Below are positions 1-10,125 of a DNA stretch of 64,000 nucleotides, piece after piece. The notes beneath the pieces are model-generated. The model made no database searches. It was not told where the DNA came from and saw only the letters and a list, made by a program, of their open reading frames with translations. The stretch lies in contig JAIVFI010000002.1 in NCBI GenBank assembly GCA_025558095.1, positions 310,001-374,000 on the forward strand, given 5' to 3'. Source of the stretch: Hyaloraphidium curvatum. Taxonomy: Eukaryota > Monoblepharomycota > Hyaloraphidiomycetes > Hyaloraphidiales > Hyaloraphidiaceae. The number at the start of each line of letters is the position of its first letter. The stretch's first letter is position 1. A program made the translations under genes and the position numbers.

Positions 1-2490
1 CCCGCGGTGGAAGGGGAGCCGGGAGACGAGGTCGGGGTGGAAGCCCCCGGTTGCGAACAGGAGCGTGATCCCGCGAACCTTCGAGATCGGGAGCACGGAG
101 TCGAAGGAGATCCAGGGGACGAGGTTGGTGACCGTGCCGTTTCGGGTTGCGAGGGTGAGATTGGCACCGGGGAGCGGGCGCAGCGCGTCGGTCGGCTCCG
201 ATACCTCCAGCCTCGGCTTGGCCACGGCGATGTCCGGGAGCCACGTCTCGACCCTGGGCCCCGCCCCCGGCTTCCTCGCCACCAGCCCATTCAGCACGTC
301 CGCGGGCGGCGCCGTGGAATTGCACCCCGCCAGCCGCCCCCCGTGGTCCCCGCACAGCGCCCAGACGAGCTCTTCCACGCCCTCCCTGATCCCCGTGGAC
401 AGGTCCCCAGGCACCAGCACGTGGTGGTAACGCAGCCGGCCCAGATGCGCCAGCTGTATATAATACCACCCCTGTGACGCGTGTCCCGCCGGCACCATCT
501 CCGCCAGCGTGCTGCCGGGCTGCATTGCCAGGGCATTGGTGAACGCCGAGCTATGCGGCCCGACGGCGGCGCCGACAGAGGCCCACTTGAAGAGGGCTTC
601 GGGGAGGGGTTCGGAGCCGGTGAAGAGGACCGCCTCGAGGCCGCGGGAGGCGAGCTCGCGGAGGAGGTGCGCGCGGTCGTGTGGGTTTTGCCCGCGCGCG
701 GTGGCGTTGGACCTGTCGACAACGAGCACGCGGCGGGTGCAGTCTTCGCGATCGGCGGCGGTAAATGCTTCGGGAGCGATGCTGCGCATGGCGGAGCGAA
801 GAGCGAGGAGCTGCAAAGGGTGCGTGCGTGGGCCGGGAATGTGGTTGTCGATCGCGTGGGCGATGCGTGCGGCCACGCGGCCCGTGACGAGCCTGTCTTG
901 GATACCCAGCCAGCGGAGCCACTCCTTGACGAACCCGGGAGCATCGTCCGAGGTCCATCTGCGGTGAAAGTGCGGGGCCACGTGGACCACGGCCCGCGGG
1001 TGATCGGCGAGGTACCCGCGCAGCGGTGCCGTCCTCCCGATAAAGTCCGTCGAGAACCAGTAGTAGTTGTCCGCTGCCGGTACCACGAGAAACACCTCGT
1101 CGAAGACCGGCAGCCGCGGGGCCTGGCCTCCCGTTGTCCGGTTGCGGTCCCAGTCCATGACGGCGGCGTGCTGTTCCGAGAGGTCGACCCCCTCGACCGG
1201 CATCACCAGCTGGGTGACGTAGAACACAGAGCCGCGGCCAGGATCAGCGTACGGCACTTCAGTGAGGTTCTTGCCGGCGTAGACAGGCCAGTAGTGCTCG
1301 TGTCGGACGAGCGGCGACCGCTGGCGGAGCGCCGTGGCGGCGTCGGGGCCGCCGAGGCTGTTCTCGATATGCTGTGCCATGCGCTGCGCGCGGAGCTTGG
1401 CGGTCGCGGGGGGCTCGGGCTCGTAGAGGTCCTCCAGGAGCTGCTCGTACGCCCGCGCGGGATCCGACGGCATTGGGCGATCGCCCCCGTTCCGCGCCCG
1501 TTCCCGCTGGAGCGCGGGCCCAACAGCCTGCATCAGCCCGTTCGGCGAGACCACGACGTTGTACGCCGTCAGCACGCCGGGCAGGTTGCGCGGCTGCCCC
1601 GCAAACAGCGCCGTTCGGATCCCCGCGGCGTCCCCCGCGCCCGCGGCGGCCGCGAGCTCCCTCCCGTGCTCGTGCAGGATGAGCACCGTGGGATCGGTCG
1701 CGGGCACAGGGACCTGCCGCAGGATGGCGTCGCGGGTGGGGCCGGGGTGGTGCAGCCGCGCAGTGCCTGGCGGGAGGGGGTGCTTGGTGTCCATCAGGGC
1801 GGCGAGGTTGGCCGTCAGGTGGGCGACCACGGCGTCGTAGGGCATCGGGACGCCGCAGGGGAGCTCGGTGGCGTTCGGTGCGGCAAATCCAGGGACGCCG
1901 AGGACGCCGGCGAGGGTGTCATCCACGTCGGCACCGCACCGCCGCCTCAAAGAGAGCACGCCCCCGCTGCCCTCAAAAGGCCAGTCTGACGGTGGTGTCC
2001 GTCCGGCATAAGGGCCGCAGAGCGCGGCTGCGATGCCGGCGACGCCGGCGTCGCCCGAAACGTGATGAGGATCCCCATTGTGATCCCCTGTCACCCAGGC
2101 AGCCGCCGCCTCTGCCTTGCACACCGCCTCGACCGACACATCCGCATCAAATACCGTCGAGAACGCCAGGGGCACCTGCGAGAGCAGCAGCCCGTGCGCA
2201 GCCCGGACTTTGGCATCTCCCAGCAGCCCGCCTGCAAACAGCCGCACGCCCTCCCGCAGCGGGAACGTCGAGGCACTTCCGCACTCCCAGCCTGCCGCAA
2301 TTTGGAGACGCGTCCACGCGCTGAGGGGAAGCAGCCGTGTGGCATCCCCGCGCCCCGCGCAGGGGTCCGCCTCCCTCTCCGGCGGCGCCGGTGCGGAGAC
2401 CCCACCGCTCGGCGTCCGCGGCGACACAAACGCGGCCGCAAGGAGTGCCGCGACCAGCACCCGCACCACCCTTCGCCGGTTGAGCCGCAT
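1..2490 (-). CDS. GT61-like glycosyltransferase, partial (3' end off the window)
   Basis: The frame opens at an ATG at 2490 and stays open to the left edge, so about 830 N-terminal residues are visible and the rest is missing. It is a close paralogue, in opposite orientation, of the gene at 19856-23671: both begin MRL, share a hydrophobic N-terminal segment and run colinear with only a few residues of length difference. The visible part contains the GT61/DUF563-type region (VVDRSNATAR, then VGPHSSAFTNALAMQPGS), in which the conserved His-Ser-Ser/Thr block is typical of the EOGT and plant xylosyltransferase family. The sequence upstream of the ATG is also related to that of the other copy. The hydrophobic N terminus suggests Golgi or ER lumenal work. 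The donor sugar cannot be told. The hydrolase-like half seen in the other copy would lie outside this window. Confidence 0.75.
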   Translation of the reverse strand, partial: MRLNRRRVVRVLVAALLAAAFVSPRTPSGGVSAPAPPEREADPCAGRGDATRLLPLSAWTRLQIAAGWECGSASTFPLREGVRLFAGGLLGDAKVRAAHGLLLSQVPLAFSTVFDADVSVEAVCKAEAAAAWVTGDHNGDPHHVSGDAGVAGIAAALCGPYAGRTPPSDWPFEGSGGVLSLRRRCGADVDDTLAGVLGVPGFAAPNATELPCGVPMPYDAVVAHLTANLAALMDTKHPLPPGTARLHHPGPTRDAILRQVPVPATDPTVLILHEHGRELAAAAGAGDAAGIRTALFAGQPRNLPGVLTAYNVVVSPNGLMQAVGPALQRERARNGGDRPMPSDPARAYEQLLEDLYEPEPPATAKLRAQRMAQHIENSLGGPDAATALRQRSPLVRHEHYWPVYAGKNLTEVPYADPGRGSVFYVTQLVMPVEGVDLSEQHAAVMDWDRNRTTGGQAPRLPVFDEVFLVVPAADNYYWFSTDFIGRTAPLRGYLADHPRAVVHVAPHFHRRWTSDDAPGFVKEWLRWLGIQDRLVTGRVAARIAHAIDNHIPGPRTHPLQLLALRSAMRSIAPEAFTAADREDCTRRVLVVDRSNATARGQNPHDRAHLLRELASRGLEAVLFTGSEPLPEALFKWASVGAAVGPHSSAFTNALAMQPGSTLAEMVPAGHASQGWYYIQLAHLGRLRYHHVLVPGDLSTGIREGVEELVWALCGDHGGRLAGCNSTAPPADVLNGLVARKPGAGPRVETWLPDIAVAKPRLEVSEPTDALRPLPGANLTLATRNGTVTNLVPWISFDSVLPISKVRGITLLFATGGFHPDLVSRLPFHRG

Positions 2491-2748
2491 CGCTCGAATC
2501 GCCGGAGTTTATGGACATTAGGGGATCCCTCAGCCGAGTCCCTCTCGGGCGCCGCGCCGACCGACGTACTGACGCGCTGATCTTCGCTGTAGCAGCCACC
2601 AAATCACCTCCTCCTAATGAGCGCCGCTGCGGCTCCGCTTCTTCGTTTTTGCCTTTTTGGCTCCCGCAAAGCCCGTTCCGCCCATTCTCCTAGCATCTTC
2701 TCCTCGGGGCTGATGAACGCCATGTTCAGTTCCCTGATGTGCAGAGAA

Positions 2749-3995
2749 TCATGCAGACCGAAAGAATCTCATTTGCAGGAAGCGAACCGCGAGCGGATCG
2801 GATTGCTCCGCAACCGAGGACGAACTTTTGAGTTCCTTCGAGAATTCCTTCGAGAAACGGGTGATGGAAGGTCCCTGCGAACGTTTGTCGAGCTCCCGCC
2901 ACTGATGCGAACGCTCCAAGCGGCCCTCCAGGACCCAGCGCGCCATGCCGTCGTTGGTGCGAAACGAGTACGACTTGATCTCCAAGGGAAACCGCAACTC
3001 AATGGAAATCAGGATACCTTGAGCGCCACTGCTATAGACGCTCCCACCCTCACGGGACATCGTGCGTTGTAAAGTGTTGGACGCGTCCACGGCTTCGCCC
3101 GCAACTCGAAGAGCGCGCAAATCGAACGATCCCCCAGCATCGGCCTGCTCCTCTCGCTCCAAGCGTCGAAGGCGTTCGAAAGCACCGTCAACGAGCATTT
3201 GCTGAGGCACGTGCGGAAACGACTTGCACAGCTCCAGGACGTGGCACCATCGAAAACTTGACCCAGCTAATGAGTTTAGTCCAATCCGACGTTTTCGTAT
3301 CGCCGGTTGCCCGAGATTTCTCGATGAAGCGCACGATTGCGAACAGACGCTGAAACTCCGAAATCATGCGCAAGTAGTCATGATCGACGAGCTCCGCCAG
3401 GATATCCATGGGAACGGAAGACAAGTCCTCGTTCCAAAGCTTTCGGCCAAACATCTTCGCAGCGAAGGGCGTCACAAGGCTTTTGGCTTCGGGAAAGTCG
3501 GCGAGATCGACAAAGAGTTGCAGCGGAGTCGATCCTTCTTTCTCGGGGTACGCTCATCCACGTTTGTCACGTTTCGCAGTGCACCCAAGCCTTTCAATGT
3601 CCAGCTGCGACGCCATAGCAAAGAGCGCCGCGAAGCTGTTCGCGTCTATGGTGATCTTGCCGCCGTACATCCAGCGCAGGACGAGAGGTGTACAGAGGCC
3701 AGACTCCGCGGGGGTCACGAAAGAGCAAATGAACTTTGTTCTCTGCCGACGCTTTGAACCCGTGGCACTTCGCGAGTGCCGCTCGGAAGAAGCCCGAGTG
3801 AGCGCAGAGCACGATGCTGTGGAGCCGGTGTTCGGTTCCGTTCGCGACGATGACTACCAGGTCCGAACGATCCTCCGAGTCGAGAAAGGGAAGGAACGCG
3901 CCGGAACGAAAGAAGCCGCTCTCGGAAGCCGCCTCATCGAACGCCGTTGCCGCAAGGCCAGGAGTCGTCGCCGGGGTCGACCGGTTTTGTGCCAT
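2749..3995 (-). pseudogene. BTB/POZ protein with BACK-like and discoidin-like regions, frame-broken
   Basis: Read on the minus strand from the ATG at 3995, a BTB/POZ domain is clear: SDLVVIVANGTEHRLHSIVL, then AHSGFFRAAL and, in a shifted frame, VLRWMYGGKITIDAN. The frame changes by one base near 3680-3690 without room for an intron, a short intron probably lies at about 3.54-3.59 kb, and the frame shifts again by one base in a T/A run near 3252-3256. After a helical BACK-like stretch, the C-terminal part (SYSFRTNDGMARWVLEGR, then WRELDKR) matches the F5/8-type (discoidin-like) tail of BTBD9-type proteins. Such proteins are usually substrate adaptors of cullin-3 ubiquitin ligases. The breaks are either sequence errors in homopolymers or pseudogene decay. 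Confidence 0.6.
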
Positions 3996-4650
3996 GAGAG
4001 CGTGGAGCTGCGCTGAATTGAACAGGGGTGTGATGAATCAGCGGTCGGCGATCCGCCTAGCCCCCGCGAACAGGTGATCAGAAGCGCTGAGGTAGTCACA
4101 TCCTTCCTTCTATGTCCTTCTATCCTATTGCAGTGTCTTCTTTCCCCCGCAACTGCTCCAATCCCTCCGTGCCATACACGGCGCATTCGTGCCCACGATT
4201 CGGGAACTGGGTCCGCTTGTCGGTTCTCGGAGGCGACGAGCATCCGTCCCCGATGCCCTTCCGCGAACTGAGAACTGCCTGAAGTAAGGATCGAAGGCGC
4301 TCAGCAGGTCCTTCGCTCGCGGTCGGTCCGAAATCGGATTGATCACGCCGGTGTCAGGCGGGCTCGCGGCGGCCAAGGCGGGTGCACGACGACAAAGATC
4401 CGGCGTCACTCTCCGCGGGCAAAACTCTGTAATGGAGATGAGAATTAGAAGCGACACGGGTGCTCAGCAGGTAGCTGGGACAGAAGCCAGCCGCTTATTG
4501 AGCTCAGAACTGCCATTGGGCAACTACACTTCGAAGCAAACATCCACGCCGTTCGAATACCGTCTACATCAGCACCGGCCTTGGCACCAGACAGAGCTTC
4601 CCCGGTCGACCGAACCCGGCTCGCGGGCCGACCATCCCTCCTCCGAACAC
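3996..4650. other. intergenic, no supported gene
   Basis: This stretch lies between the divergent start of the BTB gene and the end of the stress-protein gene. It is less GC-rich than its surroundings, its open frames are short and mutually overlapping, and none shows a recognisable motif. Confidence 0.5.
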
Positions 4651-5318
4651 TCAGAGCTGGAGGGCCTCCGTCGCGGCGTGGTCGGCGACGACGAGTGTGG
4701 GGATCGAGGAGTGCTTCAGGACGTGCTCCGCGTTGGACGGGTGCGAGAAGATGCTGCGGCGGAGGGCGGAGGTCAGGTTGATCCGGTGATCACGGAGCCG
4801 CAAAGGTACCCACCCCTTCTTCTCATCGTATCCGACAATCAGGGCGTCTACGCCGAGGCTAGGAGCCGACTCGGCAATGAACTCGCCGGGGTTGGTGTGG
4901 CTGGTGGTCTTGACGGTGATTTCCACCTTTTTCGGGGCGAACTCCTGGGCGGCGGGGGCGGGCGGGCGCGGAGCCGTTGGCCATCGTGGGGGTGCCGTAC
5001 CGGGAACGTCGAGCCCACCTGCGCCGACTTGACCGTCTTCTTGAACTTGCGCAGGGCGGCCGACTGGATCTTGGCATCCTCCTCCTCCACGCTAAACCCG
5101 ACAAAGCCGGGCGCCGCGCCCTCGACCTCGGTGGGGTCGTTCGTGCAGATGAGCACGAAGAGGGTGTCACCGTCCTTCAGGACGAACTTGAAGGCGTTGT
5201 AGAGGGCGGCGTGTGCGGCCTTGCTGCCGTCGAAGCCGAAGCAGTCTGCGGGGCCGTCCCGTCAGCTCCGGGCCGCAGGGGCGGCAGCGGGGCCGTCGGT
5301 CAACGCACACTTCGTCAT
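4651..5318 (-). CDS. universal stress protein (USP) family
   Basis: Three exons can be assembled: 5318-5309 (only 10 coding bases), 5245-5019 and 4944-4651, separated by GT...AG introns of 63 and 74 nt. The joined protein has about 176 residues, normal for a single-domain USP. It begins MTKYCFGFDGSKAAHAAL, matching the usual N-terminal DGS..A strand-loop, continues with DGDTLFVLICTND, has LGVDALIVGYDEKKG in the middle and ends with the typical SIPTLVVADH strand. USP proteins are cytosolic, often bind ATP and respond to stress. The G-x2-G-x9-G(S/T) ATP loop is not clearly present, so nucleotide binding is uncertain. The very small first exon is inferred from frame continuity and splice sites; without it the frame upstream of the DGS motif hits a stop codon. 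Confidence 0.8.
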
Positions 5319-7072
5319 TGTGCTGAGGAGGTGGGGAGGGCGGGTGCGGCGGCGACTAGAGTTCGAGCGAGCGAGATGTGAGTCGAGGTTGAGGACGCGG
5401 GGACATGACGCGGTGGCGCCGAAGAAAACCGCTAAGGTGCTTTTCCCTAATCGGGGTCTTTAAGGTGATGGCTCATTCCCTCGACGTTGATCCCCCAGGG
5501 AGAGTAAGGGTGGTACGGTTCCATGCGACATGTAATGTGGAGATAAGCTTGCGAAGTCAGAGCGGATGGAGCAGGGCGGCGGCTAGGTCGATCTGGGTTC
5601 CGCAACGGGTGGACGGCCTTTCAAGTGTATAAGCTGCACCAGAGGCCATCGGAGCAGTATGGATAAGCTCGAATATCCAAAATTGGGCCGTGCACCTTGC
5701 TCTCGAGGAAGTGGGGAGATCGTTGGTGCGGGCGGCGGCGGGGCATGGGGGCGATGGCTGGATGTCTCCCCACCCCGGTGCTCGCGTCCGGCGATGCTTG
5801 GAGTACGGCTCGAACCGCCCGCCGTTACCTTCTGGAATTCTCCGAATCTGCTGTTGCAGAGCTCCGGCGTCCCGACTGGTCTCGTGGCGGGTGTGGCCCG
5901 TCGTCCGCGGCAATGTGCGTGGCAAAGGGTTCCAAAAGGCAGTCCGCCAACCCGCAACGAAATGCCCAAAGCGAGCGTGGCGCGGGGTACGCGTGCCGGC
6001 AAAGCGCGCAAACGGGCGGCACCTGCTTCTTCGGGGCAGAACGTGGCCCCGCCGGCGCTTCGAGGGGCGGCCGCTGGGTCAGTTTCGGGGCGCCGTGGGC
6101 GGGTTCACGGCCCCGGAACTGCGCGAGGCGGAGTGGGCGGCGTTCGAGCTGCTCGATCATCGCCTCTATCTCCGGAACGACAAGAAGTGCGAGCATGCCG
6201 TTGCTGCAGGCGGAGCTCGCCCGGCCGGTGCCCTTCCGCGACCCTGCTACGCAGTGGTCCCGATACCGCCGGGCGTGTGCCTGGACACGATACCCGCAAT
6301 GTTACATTAGTCCATCAGGCCTGATTCGAACCCGAAGTGAATGTTGTTCTTCTGTGGATGTCGTAGTGTCTGCTTCACCGCCGCTTCCGTTGTATTTCTC
6401 AATGCCATGTACGCCTGGAGTGACTAATGTCGCAAATATGTGCCTGGCAATCCATGTACACACACAGCTCTTGCCATGCGGTCTCCGCAACCGCGCTTAC
6501 GCCCCGACGGCCCGAGCCAAACGTGGGGCGCGCGGGCTCGTCAGCATTGCGCAGGGCGCATTGCCTTTAGAGACAATGGTCGGTGAACATTCGCGTCATC
6601 TGCCTGACTGTTCGCCGCCTATGGAGAGCCGTTTTGCTTGCACGGTGGGCAGGAAACGGCGGAATCCGCGGCGGGAAATTTGAGTTTATCCCCAAAGCTT
6701 GTCCTACGGTGGGACCGATCTCTCTGCGCCGTCCGCTCCTCCGTTGCATCTTACACTTCGATGTGCAGCAATGAGCTCCGTGGAATCTTTCCCGAGCAGA
6801 GCTTTGCAGGAGGCCTCGGCGCTTTGCTTCGCTTTGGACGCGAGGTCCCCGATTCGCGGCGCCCCCCGCTTCGCCGCCGAAACCCAAAAGGCGGCCAGCT
6901 TTCTGTGAGCAACAGCGCCCGAGCTGAGCCTATCCTCGCAGGACAGAACTGGCACCTCTGCGTCCCGTGGCAGAGCAGCGCTCGCGCATAGACGACTCCT
7001 CGCTGGCGTGCGACAGCTCGAGCGAACCCCGCGACGTCGGCCGCGTTCCCCCGCCTCGCCGCTCCAGACGGC
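5319..7072. other. about 1.75 kb without a supportable gene
   Basis: Several overlapping open frames occur between 5.65 and 6.7 kb on both strands, but none shows a convincing domain or a clear advantage over the others. The best-looking stretch is at about 6.05-6.25 kb on the plus strand (FTAPELREAEWAAFELLDHR), which could be the remains of an exon. From about 6.3 kb the sequence becomes less GC-rich. No RNA gene or repeat was seen. Confidence 0.4.
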
Positions 7073-8137
7073 ATGCAGCCGTTCTTCCCGCATCTCCCCG
7101 GTCGGCCGCCCCCCGCTAACCCCGCCGGTGGCCTCCCCTTTTGGCCTGCGTGGCCCGCGCCGCCCGTCGCCGCCGGCAGCCCGGTCTCCCCTCTGGATCC
7201 CGCCAGGGAGACCTCCTTCGGCAGCTCCGGCACTTTGGGGGGCGGGAACGTCACCGCCGCCGCGCCCGCCTCGCCCGCCGCCCCCACGCTCACGTCGTCC
7301 TCCCTGTCCTCAACCGCCTCGGCCCCGCTGCCGCAGCCCCCGCAGGGGTTCGTCGCCCTCCCGTATCGCGACCAGCTCGGCCGGCCTCGCTTCCTGTTCC
7401 GGGCTCGCAAGCCCGCTAGCGCCCCGTTGCGGGACCTCGACGCGGACCTCGACGGCGCCCGCGGGATCCAGTTCCCGGAGCCGTTCGTGCGAATTGTACA
7501 CGAACTACCCCAAGGAGGCAGAGGGCAGGAGGGACGAGTTTAACGGCAAGGAAGGCCAGTGGCGGTACTATGTTTGTCTTCTCCCCGCGACCCAGCGCTC
7601 GGCTGCTGACTCCTGCATTCTCGACCGCACAGAACGACATCAACCGCCGAATGCTTGCCTTTGCCTATCTCAACCCCCACCTGATGCAAGACATGAACAA
7701 GACGGAGCTCAGCGCTCTCGCTCACGCGCATCGCGACATCGAGCTGGGCAAGAAGGGCAAGCGGTCGAAGCGTGCAAAGTCGGCTGGCCTGCCCACGCCC
7801 TCCCCCGGGTGCGAAGCGCCTGGGACCCCTACCGGCAATGAAGAGGTGCAGTCGACTGGGATGAAGAGGAGGGCAAGCGCTGGGGACGTCGATCCGTGGC
7901 GGTCGCGGACCGTGTTGGCGGACGGCGAGCGGCCTTGGTACTTGTCGGGCCAGGTGCAGTGGATCGATGGCAGATTCGTGGTGATCCCGAGTTTGCCGTC
8001 GGGACATTCGGGAACGACTTGCTAGCTGGCTGGATGAAGACGGTGCCATGGCAGTGCCAAGAAGGTTTGATGCGGACGTGGACGAGCTCAACCCTGGCGA
8101 AAATGCTTTCCTAATTTACTTGCCGATCCATGATTGA
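7073..8137 (+). pseudogene. unknown protein with Pro/Ser-rich N terminus, several frame breaks
   Basis: From the ATG at 7073 a Pro/Ser/Ala-rich region leads to GFVALPYRDQLGRPRFL and FPEPFVRI. The natural continuation (TNYPKEAEGRRDEFNGKEG) lies one frame over, so a base is lost or gained near 7491. A good intron follows (7570-7628, GTTTGT...ACAG), then NDINRRMLAFAYLNPHLMQ and a basic stretch (GKKGKRSKRAK). Further one-base shifts near 7979 and 8018 are needed to reach GDPEFAVGTFGND and then WLDEDGAMAVPRRFDAD, ending at 8137. The pieces read well together as one protein of about 330 residues, possibly nuclear from its basic patch. The family is not recognised. The breaks suggest either sequence errors or a decaying gene. 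Confidence 0.5.
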
Positions 8138-8250
8138 AGGATTTGCCCGCAAAGAGATGTACAGCACGCGACTGACTGTCGAGCAGCAGCCCAAAAAGTC
8201 CAACAAATCCAGAATCCAGTACAGAGCTCCGAAAAGATGCTCATCCGCGC

Positions 8251-9966
8251 TCAAACGTCAACCTGAGTGGCGGCACCACGATCAGCATGCATCTCGACCA
8301 ACGAGTATAGCCTCCCACCCTTCGCAAGCCTCCTGCGCGCCGTCGTCGGCAAGTACAAGTCTGTGGACGAGTCGTCCTCCGCATTTAACTCCGGCTCCTC
8401 TTCGTCGCCATCCTCCCCATCGCCTCCCTCCCTCTCAAACACCAGGTCAAGCTGGCGGTCGTCCACCTCGTCGCCGACGATCCTGCGCCTCCCCAGCGCC
8501 CACGACCCGTGCTTCCCGCCCGCCGACCGCTGCTTGATGGGCACCTCGGCACGCATGTTGCCGGGGATGCTGAGCCTGATGAGCATCGACGGCGCAGGGG
8601 ACGTCGGCCTCGCTCTTTCCCCCGGGCGCTCGATCGATCCTTGCGCGGGCTCCCCTGAGTCGTCCGCGTGCATCCCGCCCGCCCTGGATCGCGTACGACT
8701 CGCTAGGCTCTCCCACGAGGGTGCCGCACGCGCACCGCCGGCCTCGATCTCGGGCTTGATTCCCCCGGAACGGCCTGTGCGCACGCGAACGGGCGCGGGC
8801 GCCTGGAGCTCGAAGCTTTGCCGGGGCGGGGGGAGCGAGCCGAGAGCGGGAATGACGGCGGCGTTGTTGCGCATGCTCGTGGCGGTCCGCCGCGGGGTTG
8901 ACTTGTCGATCGCCGCAGCGGGAGGAGCGGGCTTGGCCGTAGGAGGCCCGCCGGGCTTGCGCTTGGACTGCTCGGGGAGCTTGTCGGAAGCGGGACGGGG
9001 GTTGCGGAGGGTGCCGATGCGCGCGCGATCGGGCTCCGGGGCGGGCCCGACGGCCTTGCGGGGCCGGCCGCGGGGCTTCTTGAAAGACACCGACAGATCG
9101 TGCCCACCAGCTGCGTTCGCATGGTCCTTCCCGCCGCCGCCCGCATGCACCGGCTCGGGGAACGGGAACACTTCCGACTGGCGTTCGCGTTCCGTTGGGC
9201 TCGACGCGACCGGGGTCGGCGTCGGCGCCGCGACGGTCCTCCGCGGGCGAGCAGGGCCGCACTGCTCGGGGACGCGGAACTCTGCATGCGAGGCAACGGG
9301 CTTGTTCTTGGGCGGGCGGCCGGCGCGGCGGCGCTTGGCATGCGTCTCCGGCTCGGTTTCGGCCTGCGACAGGAGACCATCAGGGCGATCAGTGAGTGAG
9401 AGATCAGCGCACGGAGTGCCATCGCCATGCGCCGCGACGCACCTCGAACAACTCGTGAACTTCTTCTGTACTATCGGATGCACCAGCGATGCCAACGAGG
9501 GGCGCAGGCCGCTTCCCCAGCCGAGTGCGGTCATGTGCGGGGGTCGGGCGGGTTGATCGCCGTAAGCCGCGGGCGCCGGCACCACCTCGACGGTCACAGT
9601 GGGGCCGAGCGCGGCCGGGAGCACCGGGGGAGGGGCCTGCTCCTGCTGCTGAGGGGCAGGGACCGCCTGGGTTGCCGGGGCGGGGGGTGCGGGCGGGGGT
9701 GTGGGGGCGACGACCGGTCCATCGGGATACGAGGCGTGCACGGCCTGCAGCACCTCGCTGGCGGCCCTAGAGCCGTCGCGGCTCGCCTGGAACCAGCCCT
9801 GGAAGAACAGCTGGGGCGAGAAGGCTATCTGGTCGGCGATTTGGGCTCCATTGAAGCTTTGGCGCAGGGAGGCGGCGGCGCCCGCGAGCTCGGCGTTGAG
9901 AGGGTCGCGGGCGATGAGAGCGTAGTAGGCCTCCTCGGCCGAGAGATCACGGAAGCGGCGCGGCAT
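8251..9966 (-). CDS. AT-hook nuclear protein
   Basis: An intronless frame whose start is taken at the ATG at 9966 (MPRRFRDLSAEEAYYALIA); an in-frame upstream ATG at 10050 would add a less protein-like leader. The product of about 571 residues begins with a helical N-terminal domain, then is rich in Pro, Ala and Arg. It carries two AT-hook motifs (KRRRAGRPPKNKP and KKPRGRPRKAVG), which insert Gly-Arg-Pro cores into the minor groove of AT-rich DNA. A CSRC...GDGTPC segment has four cysteines but does not fit a standard finger. The C terminus has an acidic stretch (EREGGDGEDGDEEE). A chromatin or transcription role is likely; no catalytic domain was seen. It is transcribed away from the Zn2Cys6 regulator at 10126, with only 159 bp between the two starts. 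Confidence 0.75.
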   Translation of the reverse strand: MPRRFRDLSAEEAYYALIARDPLNAELAGAAASLRQSFNGAQIADQIAFSPQLFFQGWFQASRDGSRAASEVLQAVHASYPDGPVVAPTPPPAPPAPATQAVPAPQQQEQAPPPVLPAALGPTVTVEVVPAPAAYGDQPARPPHMTALGWGSGLRPSLASLVHPIVQKKFTSCSRCVAAHGDGTPCADLSLTDRPDGLLSQAETEPETHAKRRRAGRPPKNKPVASHAEFRVPEQCGPARPRRTVAAPTPTPVASSPTERERQSEVFPFPEPVHAGGGGKDHANAAGGHDLSVSFKKPRGRPRKAVGPAPEPDRARIGTLRNPRPASDKLPEQSKRKPGGPPTAKPAPPAAAIDKSTPRRTATSMRNNAAVIPALGSLPPPRQSFELQAPAPVRVRTGRSGGIKPEIEAGGARAAPSWESLASRTRSRAGGMHADDSGEPAQGSIERPGERARPTSPAPSMLIRLSIPGNMRAEVPIKQRSAGGKHGSWALGRRRIVGDEVDDRQLDLVFEREGGDGEDGDEEEPELNAEDDSSTDLYLPTTARRRLAKGGRLYSLVEMHADRGAATQVDV

Positions 9967-10125
9967 GGTTGTGGATGTAGTATCGCTAACACCTCGACGT
10001 GGTGCACCCGGCCCGCGTCGCCGAGTCGGAGGCGCGGAAACCCCGTTCACCTAATACCCCCTCTAAACAGCGCCGGGCGCCGGTGGTGCCTGTGGACATA
10101 CATCTCCACCCGATACGCCGCTCCG
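9967..10125. promoter_or_regulatory. divergent promoter region of AT-hook and Zn2Cys6 genes
   Basis: The 159 bp between the two start codons must hold the core promoters and 5' leaders of both regulators. No TATA element is visible. The two genes may therefore share control, but this rests on spacing alone. Confidence 0.45.

Noticed and set aside
481-1989. Plus-strand open frame of 502 codons at the left edge
   Set aside because: It is antisense to the GT61-like paralogue; the equivalent antisense frame occurs opposite the second copy at 20735-21931, which shows it is a by-product of the real gene.
5690-6310. Plus-strand frame of 206 codons
   Set aside because: Mostly Arg/Ala/Gly shadow composition; only about 40 residues look protein-like and there is no recognisable family.
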